Positions 17,829 through 25,590 of a stretch of DNA of 64,000 bases are shown here, one piece after another. This DNA comes from NAK19 sp034434515 (GTDB lineage: Bacteria > Chloroflexota > Anaerolineae > Anaerolineales > UBA4823). Each line of letters starts with the position of its first letter. Positions within the stretch are counted from its first letter, which is position 1. The translations under genes were made by a program, and so were the position numbers. The stretch lies in contig DAOTZA010000110.1 of assembly GCA_034434515.1 (NCBI GenBank), forward strand, positions 21,897 through 85,896, in the 5' to 3' direction. Below the pieces are notes generated by a model. The model ran no database searches and was not told where the DNA came from. It worked only from the letters and a program-made list of their open reading frames with translations.

Positions 17829-18812
17829 TTAAGGTTGGTTGAAAATCTCATGATAACCGCGGTCCAACTCATCATCCGAAAGGTGAGCATAGCGTTGAGT
17901 TACAGTGATCGATTTATGCCGAGCCAATTCTTGAGCCAGTTTGATATTTCCACCCGATCCCAATAAGACCGCAGTTACAAAATAATGGCGAAAAGAATGA
18001 GGGGTAATCGTTTCCGATGCTTCATCTCCCAAAGCTATCTTTACATGCTGGTCTATGATTTGTCGCCCGGTGGTAGTTGAAATAGGCTTAATTTTTTTAC
18101 CAGCCCCACGATCGTGACGGGCAAAAACGGGCAATGCGCCAATAGGCTTACCCGAAGCTCCATCGAACGGAGAACGCTCGGTCAGATATTCTTTGATTGC
18201 CTGCAAGCAACGCGTCGAGAAGCGGACAACAGCTTGCTGATCGCCTTTCCCGATAATGATAGCCTTTTGTTCTGCCCAGTCGAGATCACCGCGGCGCAAA
18301 TTACAAGCCTCATGAATGCGCAAACCAGTATCAGCAAGCGTAAGGATCAGCGCCCGATCCCGTAAGAGCCGCAATCGCTCATTGGTTTTTTGAGGTAACA
18401 GTGATGTAAGATTTATTGCATATTCTATTATTTTCTCTATATATTTTCTGGGAAACTGGGGTAGGCGCTGGCCTGAACGACGTGACCGCTGTCGGATCAG
18501 AAGACGTAGATTGGGCAAATTAATCTCAATAAGTTGCGAAGCAGCCAAAAATTCGTAGAAGCGATAAATCGCTGTCAAATACAATTTTTCGGTAGCTGGG
18601 GTATAGGTACGCAGATCATCCAAGCAATCCAGGATAGCGTCTGGTTTTAGCGATGAGATTGGTGGATCTTGGAGTTTTGATTTATCCTGGATAGTTTTTT
18701 GAAAGAAGGATAGGGCATTGGCATAACTGCGGTAGGTATTTTGGCTTCTTGAGCGCTGAATCATCGCCAGGAAGTCATTCACTGCTTCTGAAAATTTAAT
18801 CACTTCACTCAT
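17829..18812 (-). CDS. Xer-type tyrosine recombinase
   Basis: A 327-residue site-specific recombinase with SAM-like core-binding domain (about 1-100, QNTYRSYANALSFF) and a complete catalytic set: Arg in DTGLRIHEAC, Lys in IIGKGDQQ, His-x-x-Arg in TPHSFRHYF, His in LARHKS and the nucleophile Tyr in QRYAHL. ATG 18812 is preferred to an upstream start in the same frame because that extension (25 residues) would run through the dif-like palindrome at 18835-18872. Nothing else phage-like is adjacent, and size and domain layout fit a chromosomal XerC/XerD/XerA-type enzyme. Its Shine-Dalgarno sequence is weak. Confidence 0.88.
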   Translation of the reverse strand: MSEVIKFSEAVNDFLAMIQRSRSQNTYRSYANALSFFQKTIQDKSKLQDPPISSLKPDAILDCLDDLRTYTPATEKLYLTAIYRFYEFLAASQLIEINLPNLRLLIRQRSRRSGQRLPQFPRKYIEKIIEYAINLTSLLPQKTNERLRLLRDRALILTLADTGLRIHEACNLRRGDLDWAEQKAIIIGKGDQQAVVRFSTRCLQAIKEYLTERSPFDGASGKPIGALPVFARHDRGAGKKIKPISTTTGRQIIDQHVKIALGDEASETITPHSFRHYFVTAVLLGSGGNIKLAQELARHKSITVTQRYAHLSDDELDRGYHEIFNQP

Positions 18813-18834
18813 TTTGCTTCTTGATTGAGAAAAA

Positions 18835-18872
18835 TTTATACTTATGATAATGATAGTTATCATAAGCATAAA
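18835..18872. other. dif-like palindrome upstream of the recombinase gene
   Basis: Inverted repeat: 10-bp perfect arms CTTATGATAA (18841-18850) and TTATCATAAG (18857-18866) around a 6-bp centre TGATAG; with one mismatch the arms extend to 16 bp (18835-18872). The 11-6-11 layout with ATAA-N6-TTAT inner edges is that of bacterial dif sites. It lies 27 bp upstream of the recombinase ATG and overlaps its likely promoter region. Alternative: an operator for autoregulation. Confidence 0.6.
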
Positions 18873-18926
18873 GCGTAATTCTGTCAAGCGGGAAATTACT
18901 TACTTCCCTATAGGATTTTGCAGTTC

Positions 18927-19343
18927 TCATCCAAATCTTTTTTGAAACTGCAGATAAGAACCCGAATAGTCAACCCCCTTTCTGACCTTAACCATCCCTT
19001 CTAAAACTTTTCTATTTTTTCGTAACGCTTCAAACACCTCCCCCACTTTTTGAGCATCTTTTTGTTTAATTGCTTCGACAAGTTGATTTTTCGCCTTTCC
19101 TACCCAGCTCCATTCCGCTCTAAATTGATCTGCCTTCACCCAGTAATCTTTTTTCTCCCATACAGACGTCGTCTCTTGGATACTCTGTTCGATTTCATCT
19201 AGGGACAATGCAATAAAAGATGCTATATTTATATATTCTTCATTGCTAATTGCCTTTTCACACTCAATGATCGCTCTTCCAAGTAGCTTGAGGGCTCTTT
19301 CTCGCATTTGATAGCCGTTTTGTGTCTTTATAATCCTGCTCAC
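18927..19343 (-). CDS. Helical protein of unknown function
   Basis: A 138-residue, highly charged and mostly alpha-helical protein without membrane segments, cysteines or a recognised motif. The GTG start at 19343 has AAGGA 8 bases upstream; an internal ATG at residue 13 is an alternative. It sits alone between the recombinase region and the divergently transcribed tRNA-Leu. I do not recognise the family; it could be cargo from an old integration event at the tRNA gene, or a resident gene. Confidence 0.65.
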   Translation of the reverse strand: MSRIIKTQNGYQMRERALKLLGRAIIECEKAISNEEYINIASFIALSLDEIEQSIQETTSVWEKKDYWVKADQFRAEWSWVGKAKNQLVEAIKQKDAQKVGEVFEALRKNRKVLEGMVKVRKGVDYSGSYLQFQKRFG

Positions 19344-19380
19344 GTCATTTTCCTTGTATCGAAGGTTGGTTGGTTTTTTA

Positions 19381-19409
19381 TTGACGGAAATGCAACCCTT
19401 GCTTATAAT
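19381..19409 (+). promoter_or_regulatory. Strong sigma70 promoter of tRNA-Leu
   Basis: TTGACG at 19381-19386, 17-base spacer, TATAAT at 19404-19409; transcription would start about 5 bases before the mature tRNA 5' end at 19421. Confidence 0.85.
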
Positions 19410-19420
19410 TTATTTTGCAT

Positions 19421-19502
19421 GGGGAAGTGCTGGAATTGGCAGACAGGCATGACTTAGGATCATGTGCCGCAAGGCGTGCGGGTTCAAGTCCCGCCTTCCC
19501 CA
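19421..19502 (+). tRNA. tRNA-Leu (anticodon UAG)
   Basis: 82-nt class II tRNA. Acceptor GGGGAAG (19421-19427) pairs with CTTCCCC (19495-19501), discriminator A at 19502; anticodon arm CATGA-CTTAGGA-TCATG shows TAG; long variable arm TGCCGCAAGGCG region; T arm GCGGG-TTCAAGT-CCCGC. CCA is not encoded. Confidence 0.97.
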
Positions 19503-19618
19503 TCTCTCTGGCGGTATCAGACGTTGCCACCCCACCCTATCGGGTCGTTTTGGAGGTGGCAAATGTGCGTCAGGAATTCATTATACATGACTGCTGATCA
19601 TTTCAGCGGTTTTGACAG
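19503..19618 (+). repeat. Inverted-repeat-rich spacer downstream of tRNA-Leu
   Basis: Holds TTGCCACC (19524-19531) matched by GGTGGCAA (19555-19562), with an inner ACCC/GGGT pair at 19535-19546, so a branched hairpin could form. No U-run follows, so it is not a canonical terminator. No gene is visible here. Confidence 0.4.
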
Positions 19619-19816
19619 TTGACAAATGTTGCTCAATCCTTGCTCAATGATCGCCTTTTAAGTGGGTTAGCAGTAAACACTGTCAAGTACTACCACTCCA
19701 GTTTAGCAAAATTCACCAACAATTGCAAGGCTAAAACTTGTCCGACTCTCAAGTTTTTGGGTTGTCTTTCCCGATGGAGAAACACACAAAATCACTTTTT
19801 TATTCTCTTGATATAA
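19619..19816 (+). pseudogene. Remnant of a tyrosine recombinase N-terminal (SAM-like) domain
   Basis: Translation from TTG 19619 gives about 45 residues that read like the start of a phage/Xer integrase core-binding domain: LLNDRLLSGLAVNTVKYYHSSLAKF has the hydrophobic and Asn-Thr-x-x-x-Tyr pattern of that fold. The similarity ends near residue 47 and the frame stops at 19816 without any catalytic domain; the sequence beyond is low-complexity and promoter-like. Lying 117 bases downstream of tRNA-Leu, it fits the debris of an element that once integrated at the tRNA 3' end. Judged by eye only. Confidence 0.5.
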
Positions 19817-19837
19817 TTTATACATTCCGTTAATCGA

Positions 19838-19856
19838 CGCATGATATAATCATGCG
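19838..19856. promoter_or_regulatory. Palindrome over the -10 box upstream of tig
   Basis: Perfect 8-bp arms CGCATGAT (19838-19845) and ATCATGCG (19849-19856) around ATA; a TATAAT hexamer (19845-19850) lies inside it. Such an overlap suggests a repressor operator on the trigger-factor promoter. No good -35 is seen. The remaining bases between 19817 and 19903 hold AT-rich sequence with a second TATAAT at 19812-19817 and no gene. Confidence 0.5.
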
Positions 19857-19903
19857 AACAGTGTAAAACCAATCTGATATCCTAGCTGAAGGTAAGATAA
19901 GCC

Positions 19904-21355
19904 TTGAAAGTTGAAACTACGCCCTTAGAAAACCGAGTATTAAAAGTGGTGGTCGAAGCCACCCCTGAAGAAACAGAAACCGCTCGCCGCACTGCAGCCC
20001 TTAAACTAGGGAAGAAAGTTCGTGTTCCCGGTTTTCGGCCCGGAAAAGCGCCTTATCCGATACTTCTCAAACATCTCGATCCATTCCTTCTTCAGGAAGA
20101 AACCATCGAAGTTTTCATTGATAAAGCATATCCGGAGATCCTGAAGCAGGAAAAGATTGAACCTTTTGATCAGGGCAGATTGGAATCCATCCTTGAGCTC
20201 GATCCTCTGAAATTAGAGATACATATTCCTCTCAAGCCTCTGGTTGATCTGGGAGATTATCGTTCTATTCGGATTCCCTATGAACCGCCAGTAGTCACCG
20301 ATGAGGATGTAGACAAAGAATTGGATCGATTGCGGCAACAAAATCCTCTCATTGAACCGGTGGAGCGCCCCATCCAAGAAGGTGATGTCGTTTTTGTTGA
20401 CCTGATTAGCTATCGCAAAGAAAATGGAGAGATTACCGATCAAATCATTCTAGACCAAAAGGACATCCCGCTCCAAGTGTTTCCTGAAAACAAAAAAGAC
20501 TTTTGGGAGTATCCATTCCAGGGATTTAGCAAAGTATTAATTGGCAAACAAGCCCACGACCAGTTTAGTATTGATTACCATTTTCCAGAAGATTCCCCCA
20601 GCTTTTCCTTCAAAGGGATGGATGTTCATTTTGAGGTCACCATCAAACAAGTCAAAGCTCAAATCTTACCCGACCTAGACGATGAGTTTGCTCAATCGGT
20701 CGGGGAATATTCCTCAATTAATGAGTTAAGAACCGCTGTCCGTTCGCTTCTTGAGCAACAAGCCAAAGAAGAATATCTAGAGGAGTTTGATTCAAAAGTT
20801 ATGCAAGAAGTAATCAATTGCTCCACCTTTGAATATCCACTGGAAATATTTGAAAGCGAGCGGAATGCTTACCTTGACGAATTAAGAAAGCGTTTAGAGA
20901 AACTCAAAATAGATCTTGATCTTTATAAAAAAATCCGAGGCCTTACTGAGGAGCAGTTTGAGGAAGAGCTAAAAGAAGTCGTAGACCGCCGCATAAAATC
21001 CTCATTGGCTTTATTAGAAATTGCTAAGAAAGAAGATGTTAACATTGATCCGTACAAAGCTCTTGAGAACACCCAAAAGGCAATGCAAATTTTTCTCGAA
21101 AATCCCAAAGATACGCATATCCCTAAACAACTGTTAGAAGAGCTTGCCCATCGACTCTCCCAACGAAATTTGATCGATCAAGTATACAATAGCGCTGTTG
21201 AAAGACTGAGACAGATCGCTAAGGGTGAAATACATAATGAAGAAATTCTGTCCAAACCAGATGACTCAGGGAGCGAAGAAATTCGTGAATCGGAAATAGC
21301 GGCTGAAAATGTGCCCCAAGAAAATTTTGCCAATGACAAATCCGGTTTGGAATAA
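19904..21355 (+). CDS. tig: Trigger factor, ribosome-associated chaperone and peptidyl-prolyl isomerase
   Basis: Binds nascent chains at the ribosome exit tunnel. The 483-residue protein has the ribosome-binding domain with the signature GFRPGKAP near residues 45-52, an FKBP-type PPIase domain (about 150-240, FVDLISYRKENG ... GMDVHFEVTIKQV) and a long helical C-terminal domain. TTG at 19904 is the start because the protein must begin KVETTPLE; GAAGG is 13 bases upstream. The acidic 40-residue tail (EEIRESEIAAENVPQ) is probably disordered. Followed at 51 bases by clpP, the usual tig-clpP pairing. Confidence 0.95.
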   Translation: MKVETTPLENRVLKVVVEATPEETETARRTAALKLGKKVRVPGFRPGKAPYPILLKHLDPFLLQEETIEVFIDKAYPEILKQEKIEPFDQGRLESILELDPLKLEIHIPLKPLVDLGDYRSIRIPYEPPVVTDEDVDKELDRLRQQNPLIEPVERPIQEGDVVFVDLISYRKENGEITDQIILDQKDIPLQVFPENKKDFWEYPFQGFSKVLIGKQAHDQFSIDYHFPEDSPSFSFKGMDVHFEVTIKQVKAQILPDLDDEFAQSVGEYSSINELRTAVRSLLEQQAKEEYLEEFDSKVMQEVINCSTFEYPLEIFESERNAYLDELRKRLEKLKIDLDLYKKIRGLTEEQFEEELKEVVDRRIKSSLALLEIAKKEDVNIDPYKALENTQKAMQIFLENPKDTHIPKQLLEELAHRLSQRNLIDQVYNSAVERLRQIAKGEIHNEEILSKPDDSGSEEIRESEIAAENVPQENFANDKSGLE

Positions 21356-21406
21356 TTAAATCTATGGAACGTTTATAAAATTCGAATTGGTAGAAGGACA
21401 GGAAAA

Positions 21407-22039
21407 ATGACAAAAATACTCTCCCCTACATCCTTAATTCCGATGGTTATCGAAACCTCCGGTCATGGTGAGCGGGCTTACGACATCTATTCTTTACTGC
21501 TTAAAAATCGCATCGTCTTTCTGGGGACACCGATCAACGATCAGGTTTCTAATCTGATTGTTGCCCAATTGCTTTATCTGAGCAGCGAAGATCCCGAAAG
21601 CCCTATCCAGATGTATATTAACTCGCCAGGTGGTCAAGTGTACGCCGGTATGGCTATTTACGACACAATGCAAATGATACCCAATCCAATCAGCACTCTG
21701 GCAGTGGGAATGACTGCTTCGTTCGGCACAGTTCTGCTAACAGCCGGCACAAAGGGGCAGCGCTATGCCCTACCCCATGCTACGATCCATATGCATCAAC
21801 CGTTGGGTGGCGCGCAGGGACAGGCATCTGACATCGAGATTCAAGCGAAAGAGATTCTGCGTCTGAAATCTCGTTTGAATGAAATCTTGTCATTGCATAC
21901 CGGTCAAAGCATTGAAACGATTGAGAAGGACACCGAGCGTGATTTCTATCTGACAGCCCAACAGGCCGTTGAGTATGGCATAGTCGATCAAGTCATGGAG
22001 ATTCCTGAAGCAAAGCGGTTAGTCCCGCAACCGAAATAA
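21407..22039 (+). CDS. clpP: ClpP, ATP-dependent Clp protease proteolytic subunit
   Basis: Forms the tetradecameric peptidase used by ClpX/ClpC. 210 residues with INSPGGQVYAGMAIYDTM, the nucleophile Ser in GMTASFGTVLL (usual form GMAASM) and the catalytic His in HATIHMHQPLGGA; the third residue Asp is in the following helix region. AGGA is upstream of ATG 21407. No clpX follows in this window. The Thr/Phe variation around the active Ser is mild and compatible with activity. Confidence 0.96.
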   Translation: MTKILSPTSLIPMVIETSGHGERAYDIYSLLLKNRIVFLGTPINDQVSNLIVAQLLYLSSEDPESPIQMYINSPGGQVYAGMAIYDTMQMIPNPISTLAVGMTASFGTVLLTAGTKGQRYALPHATIHMHQPLGGAQGQASDIEIQAKEILRLKSRLNEILSLHTGQSIETIEKDTERDFYLTAQQAVEYGIVDQVMEIPEAKRLVPQPK

Positions 22040-22080
22040 GTTGTTCAAATTCAACAAATGAAACATAGAGACCTGACCTT

Positions 22081-22120
22081 GAGAGAGCGGTGAACGAAAC
22101 CTTGTGTCACCGGCTCTCTC
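22081..22120 (+). other. Strong intergenic hairpin between clpP and the HAD gene
   Basis: Arms 22081-22093 and 22107-22120 pair over 8 bp (GAGAGAGC/GCTCTCTC), a single bulged G, and 5 more bp (GGTGA/TCACC), with a 13-base loop. No U-run follows, so it may protect the clpP 3' end or cause partial termination rather than end transcription cleanly. Confidence 0.5.
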
Positions 22121-22151
22121 TCACCATCTCTCACTCTCAGCGGAACAGACG

Positions 22152-22952
22152 ATGAACCTACCCAAAAAGAATTCCATTAAAGCCCTAATTGTTGACATGG
22201 ACGGAGTTTTATGGCGTCAATCTCAACCGATTGGAAATCTGGCGCGTATCTTCGATAAGATCAACGCCAAAGGTTTAAAGATAACTTTAGCCACCAATAA
22301 CGCTACCCTGACCGTTGAACAATACCTCCAAAAATTAGCTTCATTTGGGGTCGCCCTGTCGCCTGATCAAATCGTCAACTCACCTCAAGCGGCAGCGATG
22401 TACATGGTAAAACATTTTCCTCCTGGTAGCCCTATCTACTTGATCGGTAGAGATGGATTACGTCAAGAAATGCTCAAACACGGATATCAGATTGCTAACG
22501 GGCAAGAAAATCAAGCTGTTGTAGCAGTCGTCGTTGGAATGGACTGGGAATTGAGATTTGAACAGCTATGCCAGGCAACACTACTACTGCGAGCTGGTGC
22601 AGAATTCATTGCCACAAACGGCGATCGCACCTTTCCAACTCCACAGGGTCTTGTTCCAGGCGTTGGAGCAATTTTGGCTTTACTAGAAACAGCCAGTGAG
22701 AAAAAACCGGTTATTGTTGGAAAACCCGATCCTCTCATGTACCAGATTGCTCTTGAAAGAATGAATGTTCAGCCATCCGAATGTTTGGTGGTTGGCGATC
22801 GTCTGGAAACGGATATTCTCGGTGGGCATCAACTTGGTTCTCAAACTGCGCTGGTTCTTTCTGGAGTATCCACACTCGAACAAGCCAAAGCATGGTATCC
22901 ACCACCCCATCATATCTGTCAGACTTTTGAAGAAGTGATCGACCAACTCTAA
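22152..22952 (+). CDS. HAD-superfamily subfamily IIA phosphatase (NagD-like)
   Basis: A 266-residue phosphatase with motif I DMDGVLWR (DxD nucleophile), motif II TNNATLTVEQY, motif III Lys in VIVGKPDPLMY, and motif IV GDRLETDILGGHQLG; the cap is of C2 type between motifs II and III. Relatives dephosphorylate 2-phosphoglycolate, p-nitrophenyl phosphate or ribonucleotides; the substrate here cannot be named. The ATG at 22152 is chosen because the region upstream (from 22104) is the intergenic hairpin tail. Eight bases separate it from rlmN. Confidence 0.9.
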   Translation: MNLPKKNSIKALIVDMDGVLWRQSQPIGNLARIFDKINAKGLKITLATNNATLTVEQYLQKLASFGVALSPDQIVNSPQAAAMYMVKHFPPGSPIYLIGRDGLRQEMLKHGYQIANGQENQAVVAVVVGMDWELRFEQLCQATLLLRAGAEFIATNGDRTFPTPQGLVPGVGAILALLETASEKKPVIVGKPDPLMYQIALERMNVQPSECLVVGDRLETDILGGHQLGSQTALVLSGVSTLEQAKAWYPPPHHICQTFEEVIDQL

Positions 22953-22959
22953 AAAGTAT

Positions 22960-24015
22960 ATGAGGGATAAACGACCCTTAATCTTTGACCTTTCTCACAA
23001 AGAGTTAAGCAATATTTTTGAAGAATGGGGCGAACCAAGCTATCGGGTAAGGCAACTCTGGGATGGACTGTATCGTAACCTCTGGAATAATGCAGAGCAA
23101 TTTACCGTTTTTCCAAGACCTCTGCGCAAAAAGCTTGGCAGCTATTTTGCATTTGAATCGATATTTGCTGAGAAAGAATCAATTGCCGACAATAAAAAAA
23201 CCAGAAAAATTCTCTTCCACACCCCTCTAGGGAATCCTATCGAGGCAGTTTTACTGCAGACTTTAGACCGATATACGTTATGCATTTCATCCCAATCGGG
23301 GTGCGGTATGGGATGTGTCTTCTGCGCTACAGGTCAAATGGGGTTTATAGCAAATCTCAGCAGCGGTCAAATCATTGAGCAGGTGCTGCATTTTGCTCGT
23401 TTATTGAATCAAGACCATAAAACGTTGTCCAATATCGTTGTGATGGGTATGGGGGAACCATTTCTCAATTTTGAGAACGTAATCAGAGCCCTTGCTCAAT
23501 TAAATGACCCGACCGGTTTCAACTTTGGCGAGCGGCGTTTTACCATTTCGACCGTTGGAGTTGTACCAGTGATCCGCAAATTTGCCGCCTTAAAACGGCA
23601 GATCAACCTGGCGATTTCTCTCCACGCTGCAGACGACGAACTGCGTTCCGAACTATTGCCAATCAATCGCAAATACCCCCTAAATACGCTATTGGAAGCA
23701 TGCCGCGAATATGTACATTTAACAAAACGCCGCCTCAGCTTTGAGTGGGTGATGATTAAGAATGTAAATGATTCGGTCGAACAAGCTTATCGTTTGTCAA
23801 AATTGCTTAAGGGTTTGCTCTGCCATGTAAACCTCATCCCGCTTAACCCGACGGAGGGTTACAGCGGCCAGGCTCCAGCGAAACAGCGAATCAAGGAATT
23901 TAAAGCTATTCTGGAACAACAGAATATTCCCTGCACCATACGCATACCTCGAGGCATTTCCATTCATGCCGGCTGTGGGCAACTTGCCGGTTTTCATCAA
24001 AGACAAAGTCATTAA
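22960..24015 (+). CDS. rlmN: RlmN, 23S rRNA A2503 / tRNA A37 C2-methyltransferase
   Basis: Radical-SAM enzyme. 351 residues with the CxxxCxxC cluster in SGCGMGCVFCATGQMGF, MGMGEPFLNFENV, ISTVGVVP, the SLHAADDELRSELLP segment and the conserved second catalytic Cys in HAGCGQLAG close to the C-terminus (Cys near residue 344), which forms the methyl-thiol/thioether intermediate together with the first Cys of the mechanistic pair. Length and motifs are normal. Confidence 0.97.
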   Translation: MRDKRPLIFDLSHKELSNIFEEWGEPSYRVRQLWDGLYRNLWNNAEQFTVFPRPLRKKLGSYFAFESIFAEKESIADNKKTRKILFHTPLGNPIEAVLLQTLDRYTLCISSQSGCGMGCVFCATGQMGFIANLSSGQIIEQVLHFARLLNQDHKTLSNIVVMGMGEPFLNFENVIRALAQLNDPTGFNFGERRFTISTVGVVPVIRKFAALKRQINLAISLHAADDELRSELLPINRKYPLNTLLEACREYVHLTKRRLSFEWVMIKNVNDSVEQAYRLSKLLKGLLCHVNLIPLNPTEGYSGQAPAKQRIKEFKAILEQQNIPCTIRIPRGISIHAGCGQLAGFHQRQSH

Positions 24016-24143
24016 CCTTGTGCTAAAATGTTGATACCTTTATCAGGATAAGAAGAGCGGTAAAAATTTTGCCGTTCACCGCTTTCAATTGTGTTTCCGC
24101 TTTTCTCGGGTTATACTTGGTAATAAAGAAATATGGAGGCAGC

Positions 24144-24377
24144 ATGAGTACACATCAACTGGTGAGACTCATTTATCCACCCAATCTTCTCCGTGTTCCG
24201 GTGATCAATCAATTAATTAAGGAGTTTGACATCACGGTAAATATCCTGCGCGCTCAAATCGATAACCAAAACGGTTGGATAGAAATCCAACTCAGTGGAA
24301 ACATTCACGTCATCGAAGAAGCGATTCAATGGTTGATGCAGCAAGGCATCAAAGTAGAATTTATAAAGGACACCTGA
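24144..24377 (+). CDS. NIL-domain small protein
   Basis: A stand-alone 77-residue NIL domain (the ACT-like fold named after NIL motifs in methionine ABC transporters and some ferredoxins). Seen: RLIYPPNLLRVPVINQLIKEFDITVNILRA and the beta strand NGWIEIQLSGN. GGAGG five bases before ATG 24144 fixes the start. Elsewhere NIL domains are fused to ferredoxins or to MetN; here it stands free, 27 bases before a SpoIIE phosphatase. Probably a ligand-sensing module. Confidence 0.88.
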   Translation: MSTHQLVRLIYPPNLLRVPVINQLIKEFDITVNILRAQIDNQNGWIEIQLSGNIHVIEEAIQWLMQQGIKVEFIKDT

Positions 24378-24404
24378 TACCCTCCTCGTGAATGATTCTA
24401 GTTT

Positions 24405-25118
24405 ATGGAAGTCCAAATAGCGGTTTCGAAAATTCCCAAGTTCGGCATCCGTGAAAGCGGTGATACAGTAGAGGTTATCGAACGTCCACAGGGTGGAATT
24501 TCGGTTGTGCTGTCCGACGGACAGACTTCGGGGCGGGGTGCGAAATCCGTGTCAAACCTGGTCGTTCGGAAAGTGATCTCCTTGCTGGCTGAAGGAGTCC
24601 GAGATGGAGCAGCAGCCAGAGCAGCTTCAGATTATCTCTATACGCACCGAGAAGGGAAAGTATCTGCAACCCTTAATATCTGCTCTGTTGACCTGGTAAC
24701 GAAAACACTTGTAATTACCCGCAACAATCCAGCGCCGGTGATTCTTTTCGACAATCAGCAGCTCCGAATCTTCGATGAAGAGAGCAAACCGGTTGGCATC
24801 TATCGAGACACCAGGCCCGTCATTGTTGAGGTGAGTCTTGCGGTTGGATTATGTGCCATTATTTTCTCCGATGGCTTGACACATGCTGGATCAAGAAATG
24901 GTAACCTCATTGACCTCTTTTCTGTGTTAAACCAATTCGGCAATAATCCGCATGATCCACCTCAGGTTATCGCCGATAATCTCCTTCAAAAAGCTATCCA
25001 ACAGGATGAAGGCAAACCTTCTGATGATATCAGCATTGTGGTTATTAAAGTGTTTCCTTACCAAGGAGATCAAACTCGACGAATGCTTGTCCGATTACCC
25101 CTGAATAACGGTGGATAG
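24405..25118 (+). CDS. SpoIIE/RsbU-type PP2C protein phosphatase, catalytic domain only
   Basis: A 237-residue phosphatase of the PPM family: SDGQTSGRGAKSVSN carries the first metal Asp/Gly pair, TLNICSVDL and the FSDGLTHAGSRNG stretch the second, and KPSDDISIVVIKV the C-terminal metal Asp. There is no sensor or kinase domain attached, so input must come from partner proteins. RsbU-like enzymes dephosphorylate anti-sigma antagonists. It sits between a NIL protein and a P-loop protein with short gaps, so the three may act together. Confidence 0.88.
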   Translation: MEVQIAVSKIPKFGIRESGDTVEVIERPQGGISVVLSDGQTSGRGAKSVSNLVVRKVISLLAEGVRDGAAARAASDYLYTHREGKVSATLNICSVDLVTKTLVITRNNPAPVILFDNQQLRIFDEESKPVGIYRDTRPVIVEVSLAVGLCAIIFSDGLTHAGSRNGNLIDLFSVLNQFGNNPHDPPQVIADNLLQKAIQQDEGKPSDDISIVVIKVFPYQGDQTRRMLVRLPLNNGG

Positions 25119-25132
25119 CCCAATAAACTGGC

Positions 25133-25492
25133 ATGATGAGCGTTTGCATTGGCGTCGTAGGACCCTGTGCGGCTGGCAAAACTACTTTGGTAAAAAAATT
25201 AAGGGAATTAGGTTATAACGTCCGACATATTGCCCAAGAACACTCATATGTTCCGGATATGTGGAAGCAAATTACTAACCCGGATATCTTGATTTTCCTT
25301 GACGTCAATTACCCCAATACCCTCCTTCGCAAAAAACTCGGTTGGACTCTGCAAGAATATCGAGAGCAACTCCAACGCCTAGCTCATGCCCGCCAGCATG
25401 CGGATCTCATTATCGATACCAATTCACTTACCGAAGACGAAGTATCCCAGCTTGCAATCAATTTTATTGAGAATTGGAAAAGAGAAAGATAG
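25133..25492 (+). CDS. Small P-loop nucleotide-kinase-like protein
   Basis: A 119-residue protein with Walker A GPCAAGKTT at about residues 10-18, a probable Walker-B-like strand DILIFLDV, a lid-like helix (LLRKKLGWTLQEYREQL) and a C-terminal DLIIDTNSLTEDEV. This is a shrunken NMP-kinase fold without a clear substrate domain. Start is ATG 25133 or the next ATG at 25136. It closes the NIL-phosphatase trio. Function unknown; it may bind a nucleotide as a signal instead of phosphorylating a metabolite. Confidence 0.75.
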   Translation: MMSVCIGVVGPCAAGKTTLVKKLRELGYNVRHIAQEHSYVPDMWKQITNPDILIFLDVNYPNTLLRKKLGWTLQEYREQLQRLAHARQHADLIIDTNSLTEDEVSQLAINFIENWKRER

Positions 25493-25518
25493 ACGCGTTC
25501 AGAAAATAGGAGTATAAT
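25490..25518 (+). promoter_or_regulatory. secDF promoter
   Basis: TAGACG (25490-25495) overlapping the stop of the preceding gene, 17-base spacer, TATAAT (25513-25518). The untranslated leader is about 65 bases. Confidence 0.65.
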
Positions 25519-25528
25519 CGCCCTGCTA

Positions 25529-25561
25529 GCCAGCCAGAGGCGCGCCAGGGCAATGGCTGGC
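25529..25561 (+). other. Hairpin in the secD 5' leader
   Basis: GCCAGCCA (25529-25536) pairs with TGGCTGGC (25554-25561); an alternative pairing is CCCTG (25521-25525) with CAGGG (25546-25550). The two partly exclude each other, so the leader could switch. The SecD Shine-Dalgarno GGAGG lies just downstream. Confidence 0.45.
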
Positions 25562-25590
25562 ATTTGTTTGAATATGGAGGTCCCGACTTT

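Noticed and set aside
17829..19343. Integrated prophage or ICE
   Set aside because: Only one recombinase and one orphan; no structural, transfer or replication genes, and no duplicate of the tRNA-Leu 3' end was found by eye.
22081..22120. Rho-independent terminator after clpP
   Set aside because: Stable stem but followed by a mixed sequence with no U-run.
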